Below, one piece after another: positions 1 to 12,600 of a stretch of DNA of 64,000 nucleotides. Location of the stretch: positions 5,647,001 through 5,711,000 of the forward strand of contig NC_087111.1 in the NCBI RefSeq assembly GCF_963855985.1, written 5' to 3'. The notes under the pieces are model-generated. The model searched no databases, was not told the origin of the DNA, and was given only the letters and a program-made list of their open reading frames with translations. Position 1 is the first letter of the stretch; the number at the start of each line of letters is the position of its first letter. The DNA is from Ostrinia nubilalis. Its lineage: Eukaryota; Arthropoda; Insecta; Lepidoptera; Crambidae. Both the position numbers and the translations under genes were made by a program.

Positions 1-126
1 TATTCACAAACATTACTATGAGGTCTCATAGTGCGCGTGGACGCACAGGGTGACTCACAGAGCTCTATTCATCGCTGTGCGTTCGATTTGCTGCTTCATT
101 TAAGCAAGTATCGTTTGTGAATACGT
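1..126 (+). mobile_element. MITE, GCCCGTATTCACAAAC family (left end cut by window)
   Basis: It starts inside the left terminal repeat (TATTCACAAAC) and ends with TTTGTGAATACG, the complement. The interior (ATTACTATGAGGTCTCA, AACCAATCAC-like, GCTTCACTTAAGCAAG) matches the copies at 16.5 kb and 23.1-23.4 kb. Confidence 0.8.
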
Positions 127-792
127 GCGTAATATTATCATGGTATGGCGACGACTAATATTGGGTTACGTAAAAACGATTCCTAATATAGTCCAAAAAT
201 ATGAACAGTAACTAATCATCCATATTGACAATAGTGCCCTGCTGTCAATGTCATATCTGGGTCACTATAACAATATCTAATCTACACTTGACTGGATTCA
301 CTTTAAGTTTAGATCAAGTTCAAGTAGTATCAAGTACATAGTTTCATGATTAAGTCAAAAATTTAATAAATTATTCGAGCCATGGACCAGAAGTTCAATA
401 CTCCAGTTTTATTTCTGTAATTTTCTATAGAAATTAAATTATTCAATAGGTACACGTCATAATGGTGGCGATTCTTTTGTCCCAGTATTTTATTTGGACT
501 TTCCCCTTTAATACAAGGCACACAAAGTACAGTTTAGATTGAACTACTTCACCCAATAACAGTCGTCGCTATACCACGACGTTGCACATCACACGTGCTT
601 TGTCTCTCTCATATCTCACTGGTCAGACAGAGACAAAACATTTGCCAATCGTTAACAGCATGACACCGAGTAGCAACAACGAAAGTTAGAGAGCTACCTA
701 CGTAATAAGGTGGTTAGTACGCGGTCGCGGTCTGAATTTCTTTATTTATTAATACTAAAAGTAGGCAAAGTGAGCTTGAATTTAATATTCTT
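127..792. other. 3' flank, no gene recognised
   Basis: AT-rich sequence without a convincing coding region. Part of 210-260 (TTGACAATAGTGCC, CTGTCAATGTCAT) weakly resembles the end of the MITE found at 3061 and 58002. The short frame at 710-895 has no recognisable content. Confidence 0.5.
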
Positions 793-912
793 CCTCCTTA
801 CTAATAAACGTTACACGCTCATTGAACAGTGTTTTAAGGTGACGTTCAGTACCTATGGAGGTATCACTTTAAAACAGTGTTCAACAAGTGTGTAACTTTT
901 TTTAGTAAGGGG
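793..912. repeat. Hairpin MITE-like inverted repeat
   Basis: The left arm contains CTCATTGAACAGTGTTTTAA and the right arm TTAAAACAGTGTTCAACAAG; the outer parts (CCTTACTA and TAGTAAGG) pair as well. There is no coding potential. Confidence 0.65.
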
Positions 913-926
913 CTTCGAATTTTTTC

Positions 927-1042
927 AATTCGCAAAATGGTCACTCAGATAAAAGTTAAAGCCTACGATTTTTGAAACAATAGTTCAAACTTGTAGGTTG
1001 AAAATTTTAAACAACTTTTATCTGAGTGACCATTTTGCGAAT
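927..1042. repeat. Hairpin MITE-like inverted repeat
   Basis: A 30-base arm starting ATTCGCAAAATGGTCACTCA pairs almost perfectly with the sequence ending GTGACCATTTTGCGAAT. The loop is about 55 bases. Confidence 0.75.
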
Positions 1043-1539
1043 AGAAAATAGTGAATGAACATTTTTGAATTCGTCATGAATGCAAGGGACAGTCTGCGTC
1101 AAACCCTGCTCAACATCATCACCATTCAACTCAAAGAGGATTCATGACAAGTCTTGATTTAAGATGAGCACACTCAAGCCACAATTCTCAATTCAGAAAC
1201 CGGATTGCCTTTCTTGGAGCTTTCAGAATTGAGCAACAAATATTTTCTCAATTTAAATTCATTTATTTGAAATGTCTATTACAAAAACAATATGTACCGC
1301 AACCGCATCAACCCACTCCGAAAATATAAACATTACATCAGTCAAAGTGGAAAAATTTTCAATATAATATCTTATAAACAACATGCTAGAGGATTTCTAT
1401 AGTTAAAAATATTATGGAATAACATTTGAAATATCACGCAAACTACTTCAACTTTTGGACGACACGAGAGAATTTGAGAGGAATATTAATTGTTGTCTGT
1501 TTTAGATGAAACAATGCACGGTATAGGTCACATAACTTA

Positions 1540-1945
1540 GTATCTGAGTCATGGGAGCGATACGGGAGAGCACACGTTAGCGACCTTGTCTCAGAATGTC
1601 CAATTTGCAAAATGTCAAGTGGTAGCAAAACGTCCAAATCGCAAAATGTCCAAGTTGCGAAATCCAATCTCAAAAGTTCCAAAGTTTCATAAGCAACTAT
1701 GAAATGAAAACTCTTTTAGAAACTTTGAACTTTTAAGACTTGGACATTTCGCAACTTTGACATTTTGAGAATTGGACATTTTGCGACTTGGACGTTTTGC
1801 GATTTGGACATTTTGAGACTGACATTTTGCTACCACTTGACCTTTTGCAAATTGGACATTCTGAGACTAAACCGTTAGCGACACTTCAGATTTGAATGCT
1901 CAGTCACGTCATAAATGTCAATGTCACACCTCCCGTGCGGTCACA
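1540..1945. mobile_element. MITE interrupted by a hairpin element
   Basis: The right part (TCACGTCATAAATGTCAATG, CACCTCCCGTGC) matches the end of the hairpin MITE at 12845-12980. Here the element is split by the insertion at 1585-1872, which is flanked by direct repeats. Confidence 0.55.
1585..1872. mobile_element. Foldback/hairpin element with 10-bp target duplication
   Basis: Long imperfect arms pair: TGTCTCAGAATGTCCAATTT on the left with AAATTGGACATTCTGAGAC on the right, continuing through GGTAGCAAAA/TTTTGCTACC. The direct repeat CGTTAGCGAC flanks it at 1575-1584 and 1873-1882. The arms are built of repeated TTTTGCGACTTGGACGTTTT-like units. Confidence 0.75.
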
Positions 1946-2137
1946 TACTTCCAGCTCTGACTCAGTTAAGCGGCTATCTATAGTACCTTTTTTGCAACAA
2001 CAATGTATCTGGAAGAATAAGTTCTAAATTGAACCTAGTTGAATTAAAAATACTGGCTACATTGTAACATCTAAAACAGACACGAGTAAACAACAACATT
2101 GTAATAACAAGAATGCGTCAAATTGCAATTGAAAACA

Positions 2138-2299
2138 CCACCCACTTTTGCGCGTTAATATTTATTTTTATTAATCAACCTATATTCTTTGTGTGAAGTC
2201 TATTACGATCCAAAATTTTGAATAATCATAAAAACAAACGAATCGTTATAATTTTCACAAGAACTGACTAATATTTCATAGTGACGCGCAAAAGTGGTT
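2138..2299. repeat. Small inverted-repeat element
   Basis: CCACTTTTGCGCG on the left pairs with CGCGCAAAAGTGG on the right. AT-rich interior, no ORF. Confidence 0.55.
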
Positions 2300-3058
2300 A
2301 GTTTAACAAAAAATACAGCCTGACAGAGATATTTAGGCCAGTGGATTTCTCAAAGAATACCTCAAATAAACCTACCGTTTTTAATCTGTGGCATAGGTCG
2401 CGCAACAAAAGTTGAGGAGAACTTACACTGATGTAATATTTTAATTCAGACCATTATAAATCAGTCAGAAGAATACGCAAGATGTCAGCGCGACAAGTGT
2501 ATACAGATATTATAAAAAATTGCTTGGGTTGGCTCAATTTTAGCTGCGTGACCCTAGAATTCTAACAATCCGCAAAAAACTACTAAAATCTTTTTTTTTT
2601 CTGATTATAATCTATGGTAGATTCAACAGTCCGCAAAAAAATACAGGTCGCGCAAAGAGACTTGAGCTCATCACACAAGCAAATATTTGTATCTGATACG
2701 CTTGAGGCTGACGTTTACGTATTCTAACTTGATTGTATCTGTATTCAAATACTACATCAGTCTACATCCCTATTGAGCTGACTGCGCACCTCGCTGGTAT
2801 GCGACTCTTCCTCGAACTTACCCGCGTTACCAAAGTGTAGAAGTGATGTCACGGCTGCCTGGTGCGCAAAATAGGGAATATGCATCGATTTTAAAAGTTA
2901 ACAAATTATGTATAAATAAACACTTTAGTTAAATCATAGAATTTCTGAAAAAGTAGTATTGAAATCGGACTGGAAACAAAAAAGTTACAAGTGTTTAAAC
3001 TTTGTATGAAAACAGCTGAGCGTGACGTCAAATGTCATGCGCCCATAGTAACTTTTGT
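2300..3058. other. 3' flank, no gene recognised
   Basis: AT-rich DNA. AATCCGCAAAAAAC and AGTCCGCAAAAAAAT motifs and two GGTCGCGCAA stretches recur at 2396-2660, suggesting an old repeat. No coding exon was seen. Confidence 0.4.
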
Positions 3059-3232
3059 ATAGATCACCCACGCTGAACTGTCCCACCAAACTCAATGACA
3101 GGGGGGCGCTACCATCGTTCAACTATATGGTTTCCAACATGGCGAAAATCGGAACCAGCGATCCGGTATTGACGGTGGCGCCCCACTGTCAATATCATGC
3201 ATAGGACAGTTCAGTATTTTGGAACTATATAG
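3059..3232 (+). mobile_element. MITE, CTGAACTGTCC family, copy 1
   Basis: It shares long near-identical stretches with 58002-58174, including TCAATGACAGGGGGGCGCTA and CGGTATTGACGGTGGCGCCC. The ends carry the inverted pair CTGAACTGTCC/GGACAGTTCAG. Confidence 0.8.
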
Positions 3233-3527
3233 AGTAGACTGAGTGTCGTTCTAACATGACGTCACTGGTCATGAGATCTCTAACGTCTATATCTTAGGTA
3301 TCTTTTGAAAATTATGTTAAAGAAAAGCACTGATTGATTTGATAATGCCAAGGCTACTGAAATGTGAGAAATAAAAAAACCTTGCATATTCCCTATTAAC
3401 TCGACCGGGTTGTATGTGTTCACCTTAACTTTCGTTGCGCGACCAACACCACTTTTTCATCATTGTTAATGTGTGGTAGCCCAAAAATCCTCTCGCCAAT
3501 ATCCCTGCGCTGCGATTGGTAGTTAGT

Positions 3528-3649
3528 TCACCGGCGACACGCGGCGGCAACGCGTCTGAAGCAGTGGTCGCACACGCGGACCGGCTTGAGCTGCCCGAAG
3601 CGAGGCAACGGGATCGAGTTTGAACTGCATGATGCGCAGAATACTTTGC
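3528..3649 (-). CDS. Lst2: Lst2 coding exon 14 (FYVE, second half, stop)
   Basis: It completes the FYVE finger: [26 protein letters not shown] and a basic end, then TGA at 3528-3530. All eight zinc-ligand cysteines are present across exons 13 and 14. The acceptor CTACAG is immediately preceded by a TTCTA tandem that seems to be the tail of a retroelement copy. I could not find a convincing poly(A) signal close to the stop. Confidence 0.95.
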
Positions 3650-6600
3650 CTGTAGAATAGAATAGAATAGGTTTATTGACACAAAACAGAAAAAAAAAAC
3701 AACAAAAACACATATATGCAGGCTATTAAAACAAAGAGGTAAAGGTGAGAAAAAACTGTGCCAATAGGCACCCGCTCAGCATTTATCGTGACATGCTCAA
3801 AAGGGCAAGTCATCGTCAGTCAAGTGGTCTTCCGCGGACGCCCGTAACGCTGTAAGTAGATTTTTTTTTATTTATCCGTATTTTGTAGTTTCTGTTGATT
3901 ACACAATAGTTCGTTGACTTTAAATGAATATATTTTTATTATGAAAAAGTAACCGATATAGCCCGAATAATGATAGTTATGTGGCAGTGGGCTGGGCACA
4001 GCGTTGCCGCCGAAAAGTTCTAGGTTCTCGAGTGGCAACCACAGGCTGGAAGACGAAGACATGAGATTTTTATTGCTATATGTCATAAACTGCAATGATA
4101 CAATAATGTTAAGAATGACGTGTGATTGCTTTGAATGTGATGGTAGCCGATTTTTAGAACAATACTATTTTATGTACACCATCTCTGGACCCGGTTTTAC
4201 ATCAAACGTCTTCGCTAGCGACTGCGTAAAAAATGACATGACAAAAAATGTATGACGGATTGTACAGCGCCCCTAGCGGATTATTTCATGAACCAAAATC
4301 TCCAGTTTTTTGGACGCACTCGATATCGAAGATGTTTGAAGTTAAATCGAATCTATGAAGATTTTAGTTCTTGATAGCATCCGCTAGGAGCGCTGTACAA
4401 TCCGTCATACATTTAATGATATTTTTTTACGCGCTCACTAGTGACGACGTTTTATGTATACTCGCACAAAGCCCTCAGTAGTGGTTATATTTTTGGTTGA
4501 AACATTAATAATACCTATAGTCTGGTCTGCGAGCACGTAGAATTTTGTCCAATGACCCCAAGCTACCCATCCTTATCGCTCGCGCGTAATTATGTTGCTG
4601 TCGCGCTCGCACACTCACTGCGGGCGCCCGTCGCACAGTCGCGACAGCAATATAATTACGAGCGAGCGATAAGGATGGGTAGCTTGGGGTCATTGGACAA
4701 AATTCTACGTGCTCACGGACCAGACTTTAGTTGTTCTTTTTAATTAGCTGTAGAAATAGATTTTTTAGTAGCTTTCAAATCGAAAATAACTTACTATTGA
4801 AGTAAATTTTGTAAAAGTAGTCTTCAATCAAACATCGTTTGATATAAAATGCATGGGAGACTGGAAGTCTATGGAAGTCGTAGAGTAGGAATAAAAAAAC
4901 TCATAAAAACTCTCATAAAGCTCATTTTTAGTTCTTACTCCGTTAGTCCGTAGACCGACGATCTTGTGAAGATCGTAATGAAACCCTTGGAATTAACTTT
5001 TGTCCAGCAGTGGTCGTCTTTTGCTTGATATAAGCACAGAATAATAATAAGTACTACGTACAGAAGTTTTACTTCACAAAGGTATTTAAAAAAATGTATG
5101 CTCAATGTCATTAACAATATGGTGTAATTTAGCCTGTCTCAAGAGTTAAGCATCATTTTGTTGACAAACGTCAGTGATCGGCACTGTGCCGAAGCTATAG
5201 GGCTGACTTCGGTAAAATGATGTGACGTGAGGTGCCAAACTGTGGAAAATGGCGGAGGAAATACATGATTTAGCATGAATTATCATGAATAATATTAACT
5301 ACTTATTTACCTCTCAGTGTCTTGAGGCAACTTAAAAAAGTACATTCTGTGTTTTTATTACTATTTAGGCAGTTAAATACTGCACAGTATTTATTACACC
5401 ATTTTCTTTATTTTCTTCCATCATACACAAGAATACGCGTGCGTGAGTCAATGTTCGCTCGTATGTGAGGCCTTGTCGAATAGTATCCTGTAGGTGGGCC
5501 ATCGTGCGTGTTTTGTTTTCGATGTAAACTCGCGGAGATGAACAGGCCTGATATAAGTAACAATAGCTTGAAGTACTCACCGCAGTTCCGGCAGTGGTGG
5601 CGCCGCCGGAACGCCGTGAAGTGCGCCGAGCAGCGCATGCAGGCCGGCGCCGCGATGTCCGGCACCCACTCCGGCGCGCGCTCCACGCCGCCCGCCGCCG
5701 CCGGACGCCGGTCTTCCCTGTCCCTGCGAATGTTACATTGTGTTAGGATTATACCAGAGTAAATACAAATGAGTAGGACATCTTCATAGAAACGCACCGG
5801 GCGCGGTTTGTATGTGACGCACACACTGACAAAATTCGGCGCAACTACGACTGGCTCCCCGCTAATCCACGCTAAATTTTGTCAGTGTGTGCGTGCGCGT
5901 CGCATACGTATTGGCGCGCTCACATACAAACCGCGCTCGGTGCGTTTCTATGAAGATAACCTACTCATTTGTTCGTTCGTTCGTTTCAGCCAAATGACGT
6001 CCACAGCTGGACAAAGGCCTCCCCCAAGGTTTTCCACAATGAACGGTCCTGCGCTGCCCGCATCCAGGCTCTGTCTACTACTACTGTATCGCCATCTAGC
6101 GCACAACACGCCTTTTTCTTTTTTCCCTAACGAATTTTTTTTTCCAACGGGTGAAGAATACGCGTACATACGTCACTCACTGCTCGCTCGTGAAACCCTT
6201 GTGGATTAAACCCGCCGGCGAGTACGCCGCAAGTGTTTTGTTTTCGATGGCTACTCGGGGAGATGAACAGGCCTGGTTCTCTATTGAAAATTATTATGAG
6301 CAGCGTATTCAGGTATCCACAGCGGGCGCACACCGCGAGGTTTGTCAGGAGTTTTAACGGAGGCCCTAACTGTATTGCAATCAAGTTTCTGCAGACGCCT
6401 GCTCCCCGCAGCGGACGCTCGTGCAAACAGCGCTACTTCGAAACGCTGTTTACTTAGTTTCGGGTCCATCTATCACCATCGTTCATGCTCGTATCTTGTA
6501 TTGCGTGAGAGGGATAGCAACATTTGATTTGCAATAGTTCCTCAGTACCTGCAGCTGAGGTCGCCGGTGGACGCCGAGGCCTGCAGCGGCGGGTGCTCGG

Positions 6601-9600
6601 GCGGCGGCCGCGCGCTCACGGTGTTGCGGCGCCGCGACCCCGCCTCCGACGCGCCCGAGTCTGACGTGCTGTCGCGTACACTTGCTCCTGGAGCGCACGC
6701 TCGTGCTAGTACCTGCAGCTGAGGTCGCCGGTGGACGCCGAGGCCTGCAGCGGCGGGTGCTCGGGCGGCGGCCGCGCGCTCACGGTGTTGCGGCGCCGCG
6801 ACCCCGCCTCCGACGCGCCCGAGTCTGATGTACTGTCCGCGTAGACTTCCTCGGCTGAGTACACGCTGTCGAATGAGCTGCCTGTGGAAAAAAGATGGGT
6901 TTACAGATACTTTTGTGTATTTTATGTACTTAGTTGCAAAAACACCACGATAACCCGAAGATTCGCGCCAACGCGACATGTGTGGCCAAATATTCGCGTA
7001 TATTTCGACTCCCACTCCAGCGGCGCTTAAAAAGTATTGTTGACTGTTAAGTTTTCACTTGTATATTATATAAATGTCTGCTATGGCATATGGTCTATTT
7101 GCATCTTGACTTCCATTTGCGATTACCTATAAATGGCTAAGCAGATACATAATTTAAGATCCCATTATTTGTATTGTATTGCTGTTGGTTTTCCGAATAA
7201 AATAAAATACTTCGTTGCTTTTTTGCATAGTCGTAAGGACTTAGCTCCGCTGATACACGCTGTTGCTCAAATACTATTGTGATGTGTGTGATCCAGTGGT
7301 GATAGATGCTTATGTCGGTTAATTTGGTTCTCCTATAGACACCCAGAGCTCGCTCTTTCACCACCCTTTGGGTGGCTTTAAGTCTCTTTATAAAGCCCTT
7401 AGTAAGCTCTATCTATTGTCACGTTAAAATTATTACTATAGCTTGTATTCTGTATGACTTGTTCCTTCGTCGGTTACTATGGCTTTCCTAAAGATTTCCT
7501 CAGTTTCACATAGAGGGGAAACTATCATCCTGCATTAGGAGACCTTGAGCCTTCTTTTCATAAAGGCCCATAGTAAAATCTAGCCTATTGTCACGTCAAC
7601 TTACCATTCTGTATGACCTGTTCCTCCGTAGGATGGTACTCCAACGCCGGTGGTTTATCCTCGCTCTCCTCTATAGGGGGCGGGGGCTCCGGCGGGTCGG
7701 GCGTCTGGTTCATGAGGAACACCGACTTGAGGATGTTCCTGAGATCCGCCGCGAAGTTGGTTTGGAGCTGGTCGGCGACGCCCGCGATGCACACGAATAG
7801 ACGGTGGATGAGATCTTCGCTTGATCTGAAAGGATTGTTTATCATGATTATTCGTTGTCCAAGGCCGCACTGTATTTAGATACTATTTGGATGGCAAGGA
7901 ATAAGTGGATGTTAAAATAAACTTAGCTAAAAAGGAGGCTTTGAAAGCTGTGATATAGCTAAATGTTATTGTATTTCTACATCCTGTGAGTGACGTCGTT
8001 TGTAATACACATAATAATTAGTCCACTGCTGAACATCGGCCTCCCCCAATGATTTCCAAATCACCAGGTTGGTTGCGGCCTACATCCAGCCTTCCTACTA
8101 TATTTATTTCGTAGGTTCACCTTGTGGGACGGACGTCCCACCAATCGACATGCTTTAAAATAAAATATGGAAAGTACCTATCTGTAAAGTAAATGTAAAC
8201 ACTATCTTACTTGAACTTGCCGCGCGCCTGCTGCCGCGCCGCCAGCTCCTGCGCCTGCAGCGCGAGCGCGATCTGCTCGTCGTCCGCGCACTCCGACACG
8301 TCGCACATGCTGCCGCTGGAATGGTGTACGAATTGTTTTAACGCAATCAGACAACGCTAAGGTACGATATTTGCTGAACATGACTAAGCACGCAATTTTT
8401 CTTGCCTATTTGATTTTTTTGAGATTTACAACAAGCCAGACTGAATACAAAAAAGCATAGATTCAAATATGCGATTGGTTAAATTTCAATATTTACCCAT
8501 GAGCCTGCTCATAAATGAATAAAGTGCATAATGTAATGACGTGGTTTTAGAATACGAGCTAATATTAAATCAGTCGATTTGTAGTCACTTTTTTCTACTT
8601 TTCATTTGTGACCATGATCAAGTGCAATCGATATTACAACGCTAGCGCGACAAACGTGTAAACAAGACAATTTTATATGGATGGAACTCACCTTTCGTCC
8701 ACAAAATGGTCCAAGTTCAACCTAAGAGGATTCTGATTCTGCGACGACCGGTTATCCAGTATCACCATACCAGGCGACCACATCTTCTTCTTCCGTTTAG
8801 CCTTGGTTCCTTTCCTCTTTTTCGTTCTAGAAGTACTCTGCGACGGCGCCGCGCTACTATTGTCTTCCACTAGCGAACTAATCTTCATATCAGACTCCCT
8901 TTGTCTTCTTAACTCCGTTATAACCTCGTCTATACTCCTAAATTCTTCTGTGCTAGCGTTCGCGCCCCAGTCTTGTAATTTTGAGTTCGTCGCCTCACTC
9001 GACCCCTCTTCTTCGCTTAACCTATTTATAACTATACTCGACGACCCGGCTTCGTTCTTCTGCGAATCATCCTCAACGTAATTTATATTTACAGTATTAT
9101 TTACATCTGAAAAGGAACTTTCTAGTGTGTTTTTGGTGTCTTTCTCATCTGGACTCTCTAAAACCCTGTTCTGTTGCATGAATGACTCCTTTATGTCTTT
9201 ACTCTGGTCTGTGTCTGGAGATCTATCTAGGCTTGTGTTTTCTGTGCTGACACCAGAATCGACGGGCGATTCGTGGTCACTCTCGTATCCTAACATGAAT
9301 TTAACCCTTTCGTCGTCTTCCCTATCTAATGTCATTTTAGCCGAGTGGAAACTCGTATTGTCATCGTTACTTTCGTCAATCAAACTCTGCCTCATCTCTT
9401 CGTTGGTTAGTAGTAAAGAACTTAAATTAGCGTTAGCGATAGAAATGTTAGTATTTACAATATCCGTGTCTATATTATCTGGAATTATTAGGGGGAGATC
9501 TGAGTTGTGTATTGCATTCGCGTCGTGACTCTCATCGTCTTGGCTGAACACAGCTGAATTGTTGTGGGAGAGAGACATCACTACAGGCTCATGGCTTATC

Positions 9601-12600
9601 GCATTGGGTATGAGATACCCATGACTTGTAGAGGGCAAACAACTCAGCTGTTCGTTCCTGGGTCCGGAGAACCCGTACGCTTCTGTGTCATTTAGTAATG
9701 TCGGTACATCGTTGGTTGAGAACGAGTGTTTCTGGTTATGGTCAACGTCGACGTCATTTGCCATTATTGAAGATAATCTGTCCGCTATTTCGGTGACTTG
9801 TTCATTCAATGACGTCACCAAATCGTGGTCGGGTAACTGTCTGTCGGTGGAAGTAGATGCAGCCGCATTTATGACTAGCGGATCGAACATTTGTAGCAGC
9901 CCATTCGTCGACAAGTTTCTTAGAGAAGCCAGATCGCTACCCTCTGGTATTCTTAAAGACATTTCGCTGCTGGGTTTTCTCGTTCGTTCCGCGTAATCTT
10001 CGCTGTCCGTCGTCACAGTGGTTGATGCTAAATCGTCTCTGGATTTCGTCGTTTCTAGTTCTTCCGTGCTGTCTAGCGTTGAGAGGCTTCTCATGGAGGA
10101 TAGGTCGTCTCTTAGGCGTGTAGGGGGAGCTTGGGGGGCCTGGGGGGGCCGAGGGGGCACGGGGGGCCCGGGCTCGGCATGCGAGAGGCGCCGGAGTCCG
10201 TCGATGATGGGGGTCATGACTTCAATGTTGTCGGGCAGATAGTCGCCGTCGGTTATCGTTGGTTCGCTTGAGCTGGAAAGAAAAGGGAATGTCGTTAGTT
10301 TAATGCAAATAGCTGCTAATTTAGGGCTGTGGCAAATATACTACTACTTTAAATTAAATATCGATGAACAACTATTTTGCACTCTTGTAAACCAAACGCT
10401 CGTATGGGATAAAAATCAGCTATAAATGCTACAATTCAAAGCTTTAACAATACCATTGTGTGGGCGCAAATATTGATACTAGAAATAACTTACACTTACG
10501 TAAACATTATCCCATCAAAAACAATACTTGTCAAAAAAAACAAGTCTCGCAACTCAGCTGTTCTACGGTAAAAAGTTGTGAGATCCATGTAATACCAAGT
10601 CCAGGCCAGGAAATCTTTAACGTTTTACATAAATATATTTATCACTCATTACATTAATATATTGATCTCATTTCTTTTTGTATTTTGTAGACAGCAGTTA
10701 TGTATCTAGAAAACTGGACCAAAATTGAAAAATTTTACTCGACTTGGCGGGGACACTACCGTGCGCCTTTATATTTAGTATTACATGGTATTACAAAGTT
10801 ATTTAAGTAAGTAGTTAAATATAAAACAGGACCGAAATTGAAAAATTTTGCTAGACTTAGCGGTTGCACTACCGTGCCCCCAAATATTTTAGTTTTTCCT
10901 TGATTCATACACCAAACACTACTTATATTCCAAATTTGAAGCTTCTAGGTGTGCTAGAAGTGCCTTAGAATTTTGATGATCGGTGAGTCAGTCAGTCAGT
11001 GAGTGACAAAATTTAGAAACTTTGACCCGTTATAATTCTTAAACTACTGGTTCAAATTGAATGAAATTTGAAACATACCATGTCTTTACAATGCCTGCAT
11101 GGATACTGAAAATTCAGTCTTCTAGTTTTATCCACAACGATGATACAGGGGGTCAAAAATGGCCTGAATTGCTTCGAGAAAAGGATGGTACGGCCGTGCC
11201 GCTTTTTTGCTCGACTTGGTGGGGGCACTGCCGTGCCCCCAGATGAATTAATAAACTTACCTTTGCGTATACAGTTCCCGGCAATGCGCGTGGTCTGCAT
11301 AGAACCGCGATACGAATTCCCCGATGTCGGGGTATGACGTGTCTCCCTCTGCGTCGTCCCCTGTAAATAATAACAATAAATAAATAAATAATATTTGGAA
11401 TAATAGGAATTCCTACTACTAGGCAATGGGGGCACTTGATGCCACTGGTAAGTAACTAGACACTAGATACCCAAAGTTGCTAGCCTGTAGACCTAGGATG
11501 TGCGCCGTGATAACTTTTATCGAGCTATTTTATAGATTTTGCGAGATAACCCCTTAAATTTATCGTCTAAAATCATCAATAAGATTTTATCAAAGCGCGC
11601 ATCCTGGCTATCCTGATAAGTCCAAATATCAGTCTTGTTAGCGCCACTATCTTAACCAATGGCAAGTCACAGGACCTCACTCATTAGTTCAGTGCCAACT
11701 GGTTGCTAATGGTTTTCACTTGTCTCAAGACATTCTAAGAGGTTGGAAAAGTCTTTTTTGGTATCTAAAGCTATTTTAATAAAATCGGTTTCGAGCAATC
11801 GAAAGTCCACAATGATTCATATTTAGACCACAGTCAAATAACAGACAGTAACTTACCTCCAGTCAACTCAAATGCAGACAGGTTAGAGATGTCTTCGTTG
11901 GTGCACAACAGTCGTTCCAACGCCATCAACTCTCGCCGGTCGAGCGTCCACAAGAGAGATCGGATCTTGTGCAGCAGCGTGCGAAAGGGACGGAACATGT
12001 CTGACATCTCCTCTGAAAGACAAAGGGAAGTGTTAGATACAGATATTCTGCGCGAGTGAAAGAGACGGTGATATACAATGTTCGTGTATGCAAAAGTTTG
12101 CAGTTCAAACGGTGCTTAAGTTCTTAGTTTAGTATTCACAAATGTTGCTTGCTTAAGTGAAGCCGCAGCAATTGATAGGGCTTCTAAAATATGAGGGTTC
12201 AAAAAAACGACGAACCACTTCGAGAAATGAAAAATTGACGAACCAGTTCAAGAAATAGTAGGTACCCTTACACTTCGCCATTTTTCACTACGGTAAATAA
12301 TTACATTTCCATTTATACTATACTGGAAACACAACAAATAAACCAAATAGAAGACTAGGAATAAATCCAGAGTGTGAAAAGTCGTACCTGGCAGTTTGTC
12401 TATGCTAAGAGGGCCACTGGAGTAGATGAGCAGGCCACTGACTATCGCCAGGCGAGGCACGGCGAACATGAGCGCAGGATCGTACGAATCCACCTGGAAT
12501 TATTTGAAAGTTGCATTAAGACATGATAGAAATTGACAACACTAGCGAATCGAGAGAAAGGGATACGATAAAAAGAAACGGTACTTCGTAGGTAAAACGG

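Noticed and set aside
6542..7015. 157-codon minus-strand frame across both exon 12 copies
   Set aside because: It reads exon 12 in the wrong frame and runs through intron; spliced phases contradict it.
8803..10242. Several plus-strand open frames opposite the large Lst2 exon
   Set aside because: They are antisense shadows of a long coding exon whose minus frame fits the gene.
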